DNA from: Streptomyces caniscabiei
GTDB lineage: Bacteria > Actinomycetota > Actinomycetes > Streptomycetales > Streptomycetaceae
DNA length: 64,000 bases
Assembly (NCBI RefSeq): GCF_014930365.1
Contig: NZ_JABXWI010000010.1
Location: 248,001-312,000 of the forward strand
Direction of reading: 5' to 3'
This document shows positions 39,321 to 47,091 of this stretch, piece after piece. How positions within the stretch are numbered: the stretch's first letter is position 1; every line of letters begins with the position of its first letter. The translations under genes were made by a program, and so were the position numbers. The notes beneath the pieces were generated by a model that did no database searches, was not told where the DNA came from, and saw nothing but the letters and a program-made list of their open reading frames with translations.

Positions 39321-40474
39321 GCGGGATCTCCTTCCTGGCGGAGTTGTTCGGCGAGGGCGAGCCAGCCGGCGACTTTCGCGTCGGTGCCGGTGAGCGGCTG
39401 CTGCTGGCCGGGGAGGGCGATGACGTTCGAGGCGCTGCTGGCGCGGCGGATGTCTGAGAAGGCGAACTGGAGGGTGTTCGCGGTGACGGGCTTGCTGGTT
39501 TCGCCGAGGCGTTCCATGGCGCGCCACAGTTCGTTGGAGTCCGTGTCGTTCGCGAGGGCGTCGGCGATAACGGTGCGGACTTGGCGGCGCTTGTAGGAGT
39601 TGCCGCGGGCGAAGCGGTCGAGGAAGGCGTCCGTCATCCGGTCCGGGAGTGGCCTCTCGCCCGTCTGCACGACGGCGGCTTCGCGGGGCGACTCGACGGG
39701 GGGTAGGGGGGGGTTCCCTTCCTTTCCTTTCCTTTCCCTTCCTTTCCCTTCCGTCAGTGAATGGTTCATTGAAGAAATGTCACGCAACGCATCCGTCGGA
39801 GCGCCGAAAGTCGACTCAGCGTGAACTTTGTTCAGTGAGTCATTCACTGAATGGTTCAGTGAATCGTTCAGTGAGTCTTCAAGCCCTGCGAGCCCGGCGG
39901 GCGGAACGAACCCTTCATCGTCCGGGCAACCGCGTCGGCTCCGCTCGCACACCTGATGCGCGGCCCGGACGTTGGACGGATGGTCGGTGCCCCCCGCGGC
40001 CACCGGCCGGATGTGGTCGATGACCAAGTTGTGGTCGTCGTTCACGACGAGACGTTGAGGGATCTCCCCGCCGCACAGCTGGCACGTCCAGCCGTCGCGG
40101 CGGGCGTACATCTCGCGGGCCTGCCACGCGCCGATCGAGGGCGGCGGGAGCTTGCTCTTCTGCGGCCGGTTGATCCGCTGGTGCTTGCGGAAGTTGACGA
40201 CCACGGCCATCTGCTGGCGGGCCGCTCCCCCGATGTACGGGAAGATCAGTCCGGTGTCGGTGAGGCACTGCATGAGCTTGCCGACGTCGCCGATCGTGAG
40301 GTCGTCGTCGTACATGAAGGCCTGGGCCTTGATGTAGGCCGGCGTCCAGCGCAGGATGCCTTCGTCGTCGGCCATGTTGAACGTGGCGATGAAGAGGAGC
40401 CGCGCGTCGCGCGGCATGACGCCGAGGAGCTCGTCTTCCCAGAACTCCGGCTTCACGGTGCGGATGCGCGGCAT
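39317..40474 (-). CDS. Replication initiator-like protein containing an HNH segment and the origin
   Basis: 385 residues, ATG. The N-terminal winged-helix (RTVKPEFWEDELLGVMPRDA, GILRWTPAYIKAQAF, MAVVVNFRKHQRINRPQKS) matches actinophage replication proteins. Residues about 117-165 form an HNH/zinc module (CQLCGGEIPQ, VIDHIRPVAAGGTDHPSN). A repetitive DSLN linker (about 195-220) is encoded by the origin iterons. The C-terminal part is helicase-loader/DnaD-like (YKRRQVRTVIADALAND). By analogy with lambda O it would bind the iterons and recruit host helicase. Confidence 0.75.
   Translation of the reverse strand: MPRIRTVKPEFWEDELLGVMPRDARLLFIATFNMADDEGILRWTPAYIKAQAFMYDDDLTIGDVGKLMQCLTDTGLIFPYIGGAARQQMAVVVNFRKHQRINRPQKSKLPPPSIGAWQAREMYARRDGWTCQLCGGEIPQRLVVNDDHNLVIDHIRPVAAGGTDHPSNVRAAHQVCERSRRGCPDDEGFVPPAGLAGLEDSLNDSLNHSVNDSLNKVHAESTFGAPTDALRDISSMNHSLTEGKGRERKGKEGNPPLPPVESPREAAVVQTGERPLPDRMTDAFLDRFARGNSYKRRQVRTVIADALANDTDSNELWRAMERLGETSKPVTANTLQFAFSDIRRASSASNVIALPGQQQPLTGTDAKVAGWLALAEQLRQEGDPA
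39713..39878. other. Putative origin of replication (iterons + polypyrimidine tract)
   Basis: Four tandem 12-bp iterons at 39831-39878 (consensus TTCAGTGAATCG: TTCAGTGAGTCA, TTCACTGAATGG, TTCAGTGAATCG, TTCAGTGAGTCT). Two more degenerate copies occur at 39753-39776. Next to them, 39713-39752 is an almost pure C/T tract (CCTTTCCTTTCC repeats). All lie inside the initiator gene, as lambda ori lies in gene O. The composition is clearly less GC than neighbours, consistent with an unwinding element. Confidence 0.75.
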
Positions 40475-40510
40475 TCAACTTCCTTACGTTCGTGCTGATC
40501 GGCGAAGAGG

Positions 40511-40538
40511 GCGGGGCCGCCGTGGTGGACGGCCCCGC
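40511..40538 (-). terminator. Hairpin terminator
   Basis: Perfect 9-bp stem GCGGGGCCG / CGGCCCCGC between the ParB-like gene and the initiator gene on the minus strand. Confidence 0.65.
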
Positions 40539-40545
40539 GGTGGGG

Positions 40546-41367
40546 CTACTTGGGCAGCGGCATGGGGGCGTCCGCGGGCTGCTGGATCCGGGTGAGGGGC
40601 CGGTCGCTGCGGACGGCGTTCCAGGCGCGGATGAGGTACGCCATGTGCTGGTGGTCGGGCACCTTGCGGTTCTCGGCCCGGTCGGTCATGACCCTGCTCC
40701 GCAGGGCGAGGACCGGGTGGGAGACGGGGAGCTCGGCACCGTCTCCGACGCGGCAGAAGAACCACACGGCCTCGTCCACGTCGATGCGGGACAGGATGTG
40801 GTGGGCGGTGCCGACGACGGATTTCGGCAGGTAGCGGAACGCCTGGTGTACGCGGGCGGCGATCTCCACCGAGCGGTAGATCTCGGGGCGCTCCTTCAGG
40901 AGGGCGGCGCACTCGGCGGTGGTGGGGCTGTAGTTCTGGCCGAACTTGTAGTCGCCCTGGTCCCAGAGCCAGACCTTCTTCAGAACCGCGGCGAGGACGG
41001 CGGCGTTGGTCTCGCCGCGGAGGCTGAAGGCGTCGGCGGTGGTGCGCTTGCGGCCGGCGTCCATGGTCTCTTGGGTGTCGTTGGGGAGTCCTGTGACGAC
41101 CATGAGGGGGATGGCGACGTCGGCTTCGATGACGGCCATGAGGCGGTGCTGTCCGTCGAGGAGGGTGCCGTCGGTGGCGAACTTGATGGATTCGCCGTTG
41201 AGGCGCCATTGCCCGGCGGCCATGTCGCGGGCGTAGTCGGAGACGGCGCGCTTACGGGCGTTGCGGTTGCGGGTGTTCTGCTTGAGCCACTTGGCGGCGA
41301 GCTCGGGGGTGACGGCCATGATCTCGACCTGGGGGATGTCGGTGGCGGGTACGCTGAGCTGGGTCAT
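40546..41367 (-). CDS. ParB-like (DGQHR) protein
   Basis: 273 residues from ATG 41367, TAATG overlap with the preceding gene. The ParB-like core is ESIKFATDGTLLDGQHRLMAVIEAD; the remainder is helical. With the following-type partner upstream it forms a pair that could act in partition or as early regulators; phages also use such proteins as nucleases. Function inferred. Confidence 0.65.
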   Translation of the reverse strand: MTQLSVPATDIPQVEIMAVTPELAAKWLKQNTRNRNARKRAVSDYARDMAAGQWRLNGESIKFATDGTLLDGQHRLMAVIEADVAIPLMVVTGLPNDTQETMDAGRKRTTADAFSLRGETNAAVLAAVLKKVWLWDQGDYKFGQNYSPTTAECAALLKERPEIYRSVEIAARVHQAFRYLPKSVVGTAHHILSRIDVDEAVWFFCRVGDGAELPVSHPVLALRSRVMTDRAENRKVPDHQHMAYLIRAWNAVRSDRPLTRIQQPADAPMPLPK

Positions 41368-42131
41368 TACTTCTCCTGTTCGAGGGAGTTGGCGACGTCG
41401 GTGAGGGCGTCGCTGATCTTGTGGAGGCTCGTCGCCCACCAGCGGCGGGCCTCTTCGGTTGTCTGGGCCTGGTCGAGGCGGAGGGCCTGCACGTACCGGG
41501 CGGTGGTGTCCAGCGCGCCGAGGAGTTCGGGGAGCTGGGTGGTGTCCCGGTTCTTGGGGAACCGGTCGTCTTCGGTGAGGCGGGCGAGGCGTTCGGCGGC
41601 GCGGACGTAGTCGCGGCTGGCTTCGGTGAGGGCCTCAGGAAGGGGGCGCCGCTTGGGCTTGGGTGCGGCGGCCGGTGGGGTGACGGCGGCTTCGAAGCCG
41701 GGGCCGTCGGGCTGGACCCAGTCGTCGCCCGCGAGGAGGGCGTCGTCGGTGGGCGGTTCGGGGGCCGGACGTGCCGCGGCGTACGTGCCGCCGTCCGTGC
41801 CGAGGATTACGGCAGGTGTTTCATCTGAAACACGTGCGTCCCGCATGGCGGTGGCCGGGGAGATGCCGGTGGCCGATGAGATGGCGCGGAGGCTCATCCC
41901 GGATTCGCGGAGGGAGGCCACGACTTCTTGTCGTTCTTCGCGCGGGAGCCGGAGCCGGGCGGTGCCGAACTCGGCGGCGCAGTACGAGTCCCACGTGTCG
42001 TATCCGAGGGCTGCCCATGCGCGGGATGTGTAGGCCTCTTGGATGAGGAGCCATGTCCCTTCGACTGCCACTTTGATGCGGTCGGTGAGGGCACGCGCAT
42101 CCTGCTCGGTCGGCAGTGTGATGTCGTTCAC
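41367..42131 (-). CDS. ParB-type HTH protein
   Basis: 254 residues, GTG 42131 with AAAGGAGG. LIQEAYTSRAWAALGYDTWD, then an HTH (SGMSLRAISSATGISPATAM) and Pro/Ala-rich linker, ending in helical VAN-type repeats (ATSLHKISDALTDVANSLEQ). Resembles DNA-binding partners of ParB-like proteins in actinobacterial elements. Confidence 0.65.
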   Translation of the reverse strand: MNDITLPTEQDARALTDRIKVAVEGTWLLIQEAYTSRAWAALGYDTWDSYCAAEFGTARLRLPREERQEVVASLRESGMSLRAISSATGISPATAMRDARVSDETPAVILGTDGGTYAAARPAPEPPTDDALLAGDDWVQPDGPGFEAAVTPPAAAPKPKRRPLPEALTEASRDYVRAAERLARLTEDDRFPKNRDTTQLPELLGALDTTARYVQALRLDQAQTTEEARRWWATSLHKISDALTDVANSLEQEK

Positions 42132-42173
42132 TCGGTCCTCCTTTCGTTTGCTGGCGTGGCTGGTTCCGAGGTC

Positions 42174-42203
42174 TTGGCAGTGCTGACCTGGCCCTGCCAT
42201 ACT
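42174..42203 (+). promoter_or_regulatory. Promoter of the antitoxin-like gene
   Basis: TTGGCA (42174-42179), 18-nt spacer, CATACT (42198-42203), followed by an AT-rich leader and AAGGA before ATG 42238. Confidence 0.55.
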
Positions 42204-42237
42204 ACTTTAAAGATTGGAAAGAATGGAAGGATTGGCA

Positions 42238-42576
42238 ATGACTTACACTCTGGCCATGGCCCTGCACCCGAAGATCGAGATCGAGAAGGACGGCGTCGCC
42301 GAGGTGGCGATGACCGACGCGCGTGCCGCGCTGACGTCGCTGATCCGCGAGGTCAGTTGGGGGCAGAGGCCGGGGGCCTTCACGGAGCGCGGCAAGCGGG
42401 TGGCGATGGTGGTGCCACCCGAGTTCTACGAACGGGCCGTACGCGACCGGGCGATCATCGACGAGCTGCACCGACGTACCGAGACACCCGGTGCCGGCGC
42501 CGATTCCTACGACGCGGTCACGTCCCGCACCATCCGCGAGGCGTTGCACTCGGCTGCGCTGGCCGTGGACTCCTGA
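42238..42576 (+). CDS. Phd/YefM-like antitoxin
   Basis: 112 residues; ATG 42238 chosen for its AAGGA site (an in-frame ATG at 42214 lacks one). EVAMTDARAALTSLIREVSWG then FTERGKRVAMVVPPEFYERAV is the Phd/YefM fold. It stands alone on the plus strand with its own promoter and terminator, and no toxin gene (PIN, RelE or Doc type) is next to it. Could stabilise the prophage or neutralise a host toxin. Confidence 0.7.
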   Translation: MTYTLAMALHPKIEIEKDGVAEVAMTDARAALTSLIREVSWGQRPGAFTERGKRVAMVVPPEFYERAVRDRAIIDELHRRTETPGAGADSYDAVTSRTIREALHSAALAVDS

Positions 42577-42603
42577 CACCGCTCCTCCTTCTGTCGTCTC
42601 CGG

Positions 42604-42628
42604 GGCCCCGCACGGTGTGTGCGGGGCC
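42604..42628 (+). terminator. Hairpin terminator
   Basis: Perfect 10-bp stem GGCCCCGCAC / GTGCGGGGCC, 5-nt loop, TT after it, 28 bp beyond the antitoxin stop. Confidence 0.8.
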
Positions 42629-42640
42629 TTCGTGCTGCGG

Positions 42641-42967
42641 TCAGCTGTGGTCGTGGAGGACCAGCCACGCGGGTTCTGGGTGCGTTTCGTGGCCGAGGCG
42701 GACCGCCGTTCGATGCAGGGCCGCAGTCCAGACGGGGATCTCGTAGCGGGCGAAGTCCGCGGCCGTGATGGCGGAGGCGGTGTTCTCCTCGATCTCTTCG
42801 CTGGCGACGAGGAGGAAGAGACGTTCGAAGTCGCCGAGGTACTGGTGGTGGACGCCGCCGTGCGGTTGTTCGGGCTGGTCGGCCATGGCCTGGTCGATGG
42901 CGTCGAAGTCGGTGGTGGCCGGGATTTCGAAGCCGTACGCCTTGTAGGTGGAGTGCTGGAGGCCCAT
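42641..42967 (-). CDS. Hypothetical protein
   Basis: 108 residues, ATG 42967 (TGATG). YKAYGFEIPATTDFDAIDQA, then LGDFERLFLLVASEEIEENT. No family recognised; similar to hypothetical proteins common in Streptomyces phages. Confidence 0.55.
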   Translation of the reverse strand: MGLQHSTYKAYGFEIPATTDFDAIDQAMADQPEQPHGGVHHQYLGDFERLFLLVASEEIEENTASAITAADFARYEIPVWTAALHRTAVRLGHETHPEPAWLVLHDHS

Positions 42968-43176
42968 CAGACGCCTGCCTTCCGGAGCCGTCCACCGCGT
43001 GCGCGGAGGGTGACGCCGGCTTCGAGGAGGAGGGCTCGTGTCCCGCCGTACGAGCGGCCGATCTGTCGTGCGACGGAGCGGATGGTGCAGCCCTGCGCGT
43101 ACAGGTCGGCGGCGCGGGTGCGGGTGGTTTGGCGGGCGTTGCCGGTGAGGATGAGGCCGGTGGTGTAGTCCCTCAT
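42967..43176 (-). CDS. Small helix-turn-helix protein
   Basis: 69 residues. AADLYAQGCTIRSVARQIGRSYGGTRAL is a clear HTH; the C-terminus is basic. Paired with the 42641 gene by TGATG. Confidence 0.65.
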   Translation of the reverse strand: MRDYTTGLILTGNARQTTRTRAADLYAQGCTIRSVARQIGRSYGGTRALLLEAGVTLRARGGRLRKAGV

Positions 43177-43202
43177 CGAGGGCTCCTCTCGGTGGTTGGG
43201 GT

Positions 43203-43235
43203 GGGCCCGCCCGTTGGGGGAGGTCGGGCGGGCCC
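43203..43235 (-). terminator. Hairpin terminator
   Basis: Perfect 10-bp stem GGGCCCGCCC / GGGCGGGCCC after the stop of the 43273 gene. Confidence 0.65.
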
Positions 43236-43272
43236 ATGGCGGCCTGAGGGGGAAGGGCCGCCGGTCAGGTGG

Positions 43273-43833
43273 TCAGTCGTCGGACGCGAGGAAGGCGTCG
43301 TCGTCCGGGAGGGCGTCCAGCGGCCAGGAGTTGAGGAGCTTCACCGGGTAGTAGCCGCTGCGTTCGTTGGCCGGGCGGTCTGCGAAGCGGCCCTTGTGCG
43401 GCCGGGTCTGGAAGCCCTGGTACATCTCGAACCGCTTCTCGTCGCAGTCGATGAGGTAGCCCCACTCGCACCACACCGAGTCGCCCGGCCATTCCGGGGC
43501 GTGCGGGGCGAGACCGCAGGCCAGGGTGGCGGCCGGGTCGCCGAACGTTCCGTGGAGGAGCCGGTACCACTCCTCGCCCGGGTCGTCCTTCGATCCGCCA
43601 GCGTTCGGCTTCTCGTACTGGGCGAGCGCCGTCCGCTGCTCTGGGGTGGGCATGACGTCGCCGTCGATGTGGACCAGCGCGGCGGCCTGCTCGCGGACCG
43701 CGTTCCAGTCGGTGACGCTGCGGGCCCACTTGAGGACGTCGGCGCCGAGGGCACCGGGGTAGGCGTCGTAGTGGACGTAGGTGATGGTCTCGCGGCCGTT
43801 GGCGACGAAGCCGAGGAAGCCCCTGGTCGACAT
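43273..43833 (-). CDS. Hypothetical protein, Streptomyces-phage family
   Basis: 186 residues from ATG 43833. GFLGFVANGRETITYVHYDA, then DSVWCEWGYLIDCDEKRFEM. A conserved type in Streptomyces phages; function unknown. Confidence 0.6.
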   Translation of the reverse strand: MSTRGFLGFVANGRETITYVHYDAYPGALGADVLKWARSVTDWNAVREQAAALVHIDGDVMPTPEQRTALAQYEKPNAGGSKDDPGEEWYRLLHGTFGDPAATLACGLAPHAPEWPGDSVWCEWGYLIDCDEKRFEMYQGFQTRPHKGRFADRPANERSGYYPVKLLNSWPLDALPDDDAFLASDD

Positions 43834-43874
43834 GGGGTGGGTCCTTTCTTTCGGTGGTGTGTTTTTCTGGTGGG

Positions 43875-43903
43875 GCCCCGCCTCAATTCGCGTGAGGCGG
43901 GGC
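43875..43903 (-). terminator. Hairpin terminator
   Basis: Perfect 11-bp stem GCCCCGCCTCA / TGAGGCGGGGC with a 7-nt loop, just beyond the 43910 stop. Confidence 0.7.
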
Positions 43904-43909
43904 GCTCGG

Positions 43910-44059
43910 TCAGCGGTGGCGGTCGTTGCGGGAGCCGAGCCAGCACCCGAGTCCGGCAGCCATCCCGAGCACGGCGATCCACAGCGGGCTCGCACCCGAC
44001 GCGTACGCGATCGCGGCAGCGGACGCGCCGAGGAGGAGGCCGGTCGTGAAGTGGGTCAC
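43910..44059 (-). CDS. 49-residue membrane protein
   Basis: GTG 44059 (GTGA overlap). Two hydrophobic stretches (TTGLLLGASAAAIAYASG and LWIAVLGMAAGLGCWL), basic tail. Function unknown. Confidence 0.55.
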   Translation of the reverse strand: MTHFTTGLLLGASAAAIAYASGASPLWIAVLGMAAGLGCWLGSRNDRHR

Positions 44060-44253
44060 GGGATGTCCTTTCGGGCGGTGCACACGGTGCGGTGTGCGCC
44101 GATGGGGTCGGAGGCGAGAAAATCCCGCACCAGCTGGCGGCCCGTGACCCGGCGGTGATGCAGGCACAGCGCGCACAGGAAATCCGCGACCGGCAGGCCG
44201 CCCCGTCCCAGGCCGCGCACCGTGATCCCGCCACGCCACGGGCCGCCGCTCAC
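44056..44253 (-). CDS. Small Cys-containing protein
   Basis: 65 residues, GTG 44253 overlapping the previous stop. FLCALCLHHRRVTGRQLVRDF carries CxxC with flanking His. Function unknown. Confidence 0.5.
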   Translation of the reverse strand: MSGGPWRGGITVRGLGRGGLPVADFLCALCLHHRRVTGRQLVRDFLASDPIGAHRTVCTARKDIP

Positions 44254-44696
44254 GGCGTGGCTCCGAAGATCGCCGCGTACTGCCCTTCCAGACGCGACCG
44301 ACCAGGCCTGTCAAGCACGTGCGCCGGTGCCACGCACCAGGCCTCCCCGCAGCCCGGCCGCACCTGCCCCACCGGCTCACGCCCGTACTGCTGGCGGAAG
44401 GCGACAGCGCGCGCCTGGTACCGGCGGTTGCCGTGGCAGAGGATCGGCGTGCCGTAGTGGCCGCGGGGACCGGACCATTGGAGGTGGCCGCCGTCGACCG
44501 CGGTGGCGTGGGTGGCCCACTTCTGTTCGAGGGTGAGCACACTGGCTGTTTTGGCGGGCGGCAGGGACAGTTCTTCGCGGATGCGGCGGACGCGTTTGGT
44601 GGCGGTGTGGAGTTGCCGGCCGATGGCGCGGTCGGAGTGGCCGGTGGCGAGGAGGCGGAGGATGTCGGCGCGGGGGGCGCCCTTTGGTCCGGGCAT
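44250..44696 (-). CDS. HTH protein with His-Me-finger (HNH-like) C-terminus
   Basis: 148 residues, ATG 44696 (TGATG). N-terminal HTH (ADILRLLATGHSDRAIGRQL), then HLQWSGP, AVAFRQQYGREPVGQVRPGC and CVAPAHVLD. The latter pattern is shared with the tail of the adjacent WhiB protein and looks like an HNH-like zinc module. Could be a nuclease or a DNA-binding relative. Confidence 0.6.
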   Translation of the reverse strand: MPGPKGAPRADILRLLATGHSDRAIGRQLHTATKRVRRIREELSLPPAKTASVLTLEQKWATHATAVDGGHLQWSGPRGHYGTPILCHGNRRYQARAVAFRQQYGREPVGQVRPGCGEAWCVAPAHVLDRPGRSRLEGQYAAIFGATP

Positions 44697-45394
44697 CAGA
44701 CGGCGGCTTTCGTGGTGCCGGTGCGGCGGAGCCGGTTGTCGGCGTCCGTGTTGGCCTGCTTGCACGGGTCACACGGCGTCTCACCGAGACGGCGGTGCCG
44801 CTGATAGCCCGCCCTGGTGCCGCACTGTGCGCGTTCCTCGTCGTCCGCGATGTGTGCGGGCAGCACGCATCCGGTGAGGTTGCACGTCGTCAGGACCCGA
44901 CCCACTGGGGTGCGGCCGCGGTCGAGGAGGTAGGCGATCTGTTTCGGGTTGTAGGCGCGGCCCTTGAACGACGGTTTGGACGGTCCGGTCCAGGCGAGGT
45001 GTCCGTGGATGATGCGTTTGGTGTTGTCGTCGAAGAGGCTGCGCAGGTCCGTGTACGGCTTCCGCCGGGGCGCCTCGGCGGGGTCGGTCGTCTGCTCGGC
45101 CGCCTGTTCCACTGGTGCGGACTTGCGCCGGTTGATCTCTTTCAGTACGGCGCGGCGCTCGTTCGGGCGGAGTCCGGCGCGGATGCCGTGTTCCATGTCG
45201 CCGGTTGCGACGGCGTCCCAGAAGCAGGCGCGTGCGACCCAGCAGCGCGCGCATACCTGCTTGGCGCGGTGGATCTCGGTCTCGTCGTTGCCGGGGTGCA
45301 TGACGTCGGGGTCGACGCCGCGGCAGGCGGCTTGTTTGGCCCACTTGCCGGCCGGTTCGGAGGTGAGGCCGTGGGCGGAAGCGGTGCGCGTCAT
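44696..45394 (-). CDS. WhiB-family regulator fused to an HNH-like domain
   Basis: 232 residues, ATG with GGGGAGGA. The N-terminal WhiB domain has the four Fe-S ligands Cys24, Cys48, Cys51 and Cys57 (C-x23-C-x2-C-x5-C) and the turn GIRAGLRPNERRAV. The C-terminal half carries HLAWTGPSKPSFKG, then GRTPVGRVLTTC and CVLPAHIADDE, plus QCGTRAGYQRHRRLGETPCD. WhiB proteins are actinobacterial redox transcription factors, also known in phages; the extra domain is not usual for the family. Confidence 0.85.
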   Translation of the reverse strand: MTRTASAHGLTSEPAGKWAKQAACRGVDPDVMHPGNDETEIHRAKQVCARCWVARACFWDAVATGDMEHGIRAGLRPNERRAVLKEINRRKSAPVEQAAEQTTDPAEAPRRKPYTDLRSLFDDNTKRIIHGHLAWTGPSKPSFKGRAYNPKQIAYLLDRGRTPVGRVLTTCNLTGCVLPAHIADDEERAQCGTRAGYQRHRRLGETPCDPCKQANTDADNRLRRTGTTKAAV

Positions 45395-45774
45395 GCCGGG
45401 TCCTCCCCTCGGTGTTCGCGGAGTGCGTCGCGGAATGCGTCACGGACTGCGTCGCGCAGCCAGTCGGCGTCGGTTTCCGGGGCGTCGGCGGGCGGCCCGA
45501 GCCGTTCGAACAGGCGTGTCAGGCCCTCGTCGATTGCGGCCGCCGCGTCGTCGGGGCTGGGTGTGGCCCAGATGAGTTCGCATGCGTCGAGGTCGGCGAG
45601 GTGCGTGCCGGGGACGTTGTCGTCGGCGGCGGGCGGCAGGCCGACCCGGGCGCGGGCGTCGGCGGTGCGGTCGCGGTTACGGGATTCGCGGACGGCGCGC
45701 CGGAGTTGGAGGAAGCAGCATCCGGCGCCGACAGCGGCGAGGACGACGATGGTGCAGACGGTCGGCACACTCAC
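45391..45774 (-). CDS. Membrane-anchored hypothetical protein
   Basis: 127 residues, GTG 45774. Single N-terminal span (TVCTIVVLAAVGAGCCFLQL) and an acidic cytoplasmic part. Function unknown. Confidence 0.55.
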   Translation of the reverse strand: MSVPTVCTIVVLAAVGAGCCFLQLRRAVRESRNRDRTADARARVGLPPAADDNVPGTHLADLDACELIWATPSPDDAAAAIDEGLTRLFERLGPPADAPETDADWLRDAVRDAFRDALREHRGEDPA

Positions 45775-46307
45775 CGGGCCACCGCCTCGGCGAGGCGCCA
45801 CACACGGATCACGGCGCCCGGCGTCTCGAGCGCGTCGAGGCCTTCGCCGGGGAACACCTTGCGGGCGGTGATCTCGACGATCCTCGAGTCGTCCGCGATG
45901 GCCCCCGCGGTGGTGAGGGCGTCGAAGGTGGAGCGGAGGAGCTTGTCGATGTCGCCGCTGTCGCGGGTCGTCGGCCAGGTAACTCGAGTCTTCGGCGCGG
46001 AGGCGGGCTTGCGGACGGTGAACACGACCTCGAGCGACAGCGGTCCGTCGAGCGGTGCAGGGGCCGCGCCGGGAGCGGGGCGGCCGCCGTACTCGAGGAT
46101 GTGGCGGGCGAGCGCCGCTGCTCGAGCGGCGGTGTCGACGGCCTCGCGCCAGGGTGCGACGCGCTTGGACTGCTCGAGCAGGCGGCCCCGGCCGACGTGC
46201 CGCTTGCTGCCCTGTGGTGCGGGTCGGTGGTCGGTGACGGTGAACTCGAGGTCCGGGCGGGCCGGTGTCGACCCGGTGGCCGGAGCCTCGCAGATGTGCG
46301 TGGTCAT
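45771..46307 (-). CDS. RusA-family Holliday junction resolvase
   Basis: 178 residues from ATG 46307. PLSLEVVFTVRKPASAPKTR then SGDIDKLLRSTFDALTTAGA and DDSRIVEITARKVFP: the D-x-D-K...D...DD acidic pattern of RusA. It would cut branched recombination or replication intermediates before packaging. Encoded downstream of the exonuclease/RecT pair. Confidence 0.88.
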   Translation of the reverse strand: MTTHICEAPATGSTPARPDLEFTVTDHRPAPQGSKRHVGRGRLLEQSKRVAPWREAVDTAARAAALARHILEYGGRPAPGAAPAPLDGPLSLEVVFTVRKPASAPKTRVTWPTTRDSGDIDKLLRSTFDALTTAGAIADDSRIVEITARKVFPGEGLDALETPGAVIRVWRLAEAVAR

Positions 46308-46630
46308 GAGTGGGTCCCCCCGATGGTCGTGGTGGTGCGGGTGGGGATCGGGAGGCGGCAGGTCGGGCACACCCAGCCGTCCCCCGTGGGCGTGCCGTGG
46401 CCGGGGCAGTGCCGCCAGTCGGGCGCGAACGTCTCCCCGTACTCGGCGTCGAACTCGGCCTCCGCCGTCAGCAACTCGTCCAGCGACACGAGCTCGGCGT
46501 CGGCCAGCAGTTCGGCCACACGCCGCGGACCCCTGTGCCGGGCCGGAAGCGGCCACGAGCGGGCCACCATGACCGTGCCGACCGCGACCGCGGTACCAGC
46601 GCCGGTGAGGGCGGTCAGGTAGTCGCTCAT
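46304..46630 (-). CDS. Membrane protein with zinc ribbon
   Basis: 108 residues, ATG. One N-terminal span (LTGAGTAVAVGTVMVA), then a CPGH...VCPTC zinc-ribbon-like segment. Function unknown. Confidence 0.55.
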   Translation of the reverse strand: MSDYLTALTGAGTAVAVGTVMVARSWPLPARHRGPRRVAELLADAELVSLDELLTAEAEFDAEYGETFAPDWRHCPGHGTPTGDGWVCPTCRLPIPTRTTTTIGGTHS

Positions 46631-47001
46631 GACGCCTTCTCCGGGGTCTTGTAGCCGGGCTGCCAGCGACTGCTGTCCTCGATCCGGCGGCCACCGAGGC
46701 CGACGGCGTCGTCGTACTTCTTCTGCAGGGTCCTGAGCTGGCGGCGCAGCGCCGGGATGCTGTCCCCGCCGACCGAGGCCTCGTCGAGGTCCGCGCGGAG
46801 GCGGACGATGGTGGCGTTGGCTTCGGCCGCGTCACGTCGGGCGGTGGCCTGGATGGCGTCGCGGTCCTTGGCGAACTGGTCCCGCTCGCCCCGCAGCCGG
46901 GCGACGTCGGCCCTGAGGCTGGCGGTCTCGGCGTCGTGCTTGCGCTGGAGCTCGGCGAGGATCTGATCGTGTTGGCGGCGGGAGAGCGATGACCGCTTCA
47001 T
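46627..47001 (-). CDS. Coiled-coil protein
   Basis: 124 residues, ATG. Long heptad-type coil (ILAELQRKHDAETASLRADV, RLRADLDEASVGGDSIPALR). Function unknown. Confidence 0.55.
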   Translation of the reverse strand: MKRSSLSRRQHDQILAELQRKHDAETASLRADVARLRGERDQFAKDRDAIQATARRDAAEANATIVRLRADLDEASVGGDSIPALRRQLRTLQKKYDDAVGLGGRRIEDSSRWQPGYKTPEKAS

Positions 47002-47043
47002 GGCGGGTTCTCCGTTCAGGGCTGGTGTGGTGTGCTGGGGGGA

Positions 47044-47078
47044 GGCCGCCCCGCCTGTTACCGGCGGGCGGGGCGGCC
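47044..47078 (-). terminator. Hairpin terminator
   Basis: Perfect 12-bp stem GGCCGCCCCGCC / GGCGGGGCGGCC with an 11-nt loop, 13 bp after the RecT stop. Confidence 0.7.
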
Positions 47079-47091
47079 ACCTGCGTGCGGG

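Noticed and set aside
39713..39752. C/T tract as a sequencing artefact or frameshift spot
   Set aside because: The reading frame stays open through it and it adjoins tandem iterons, matching an origin.
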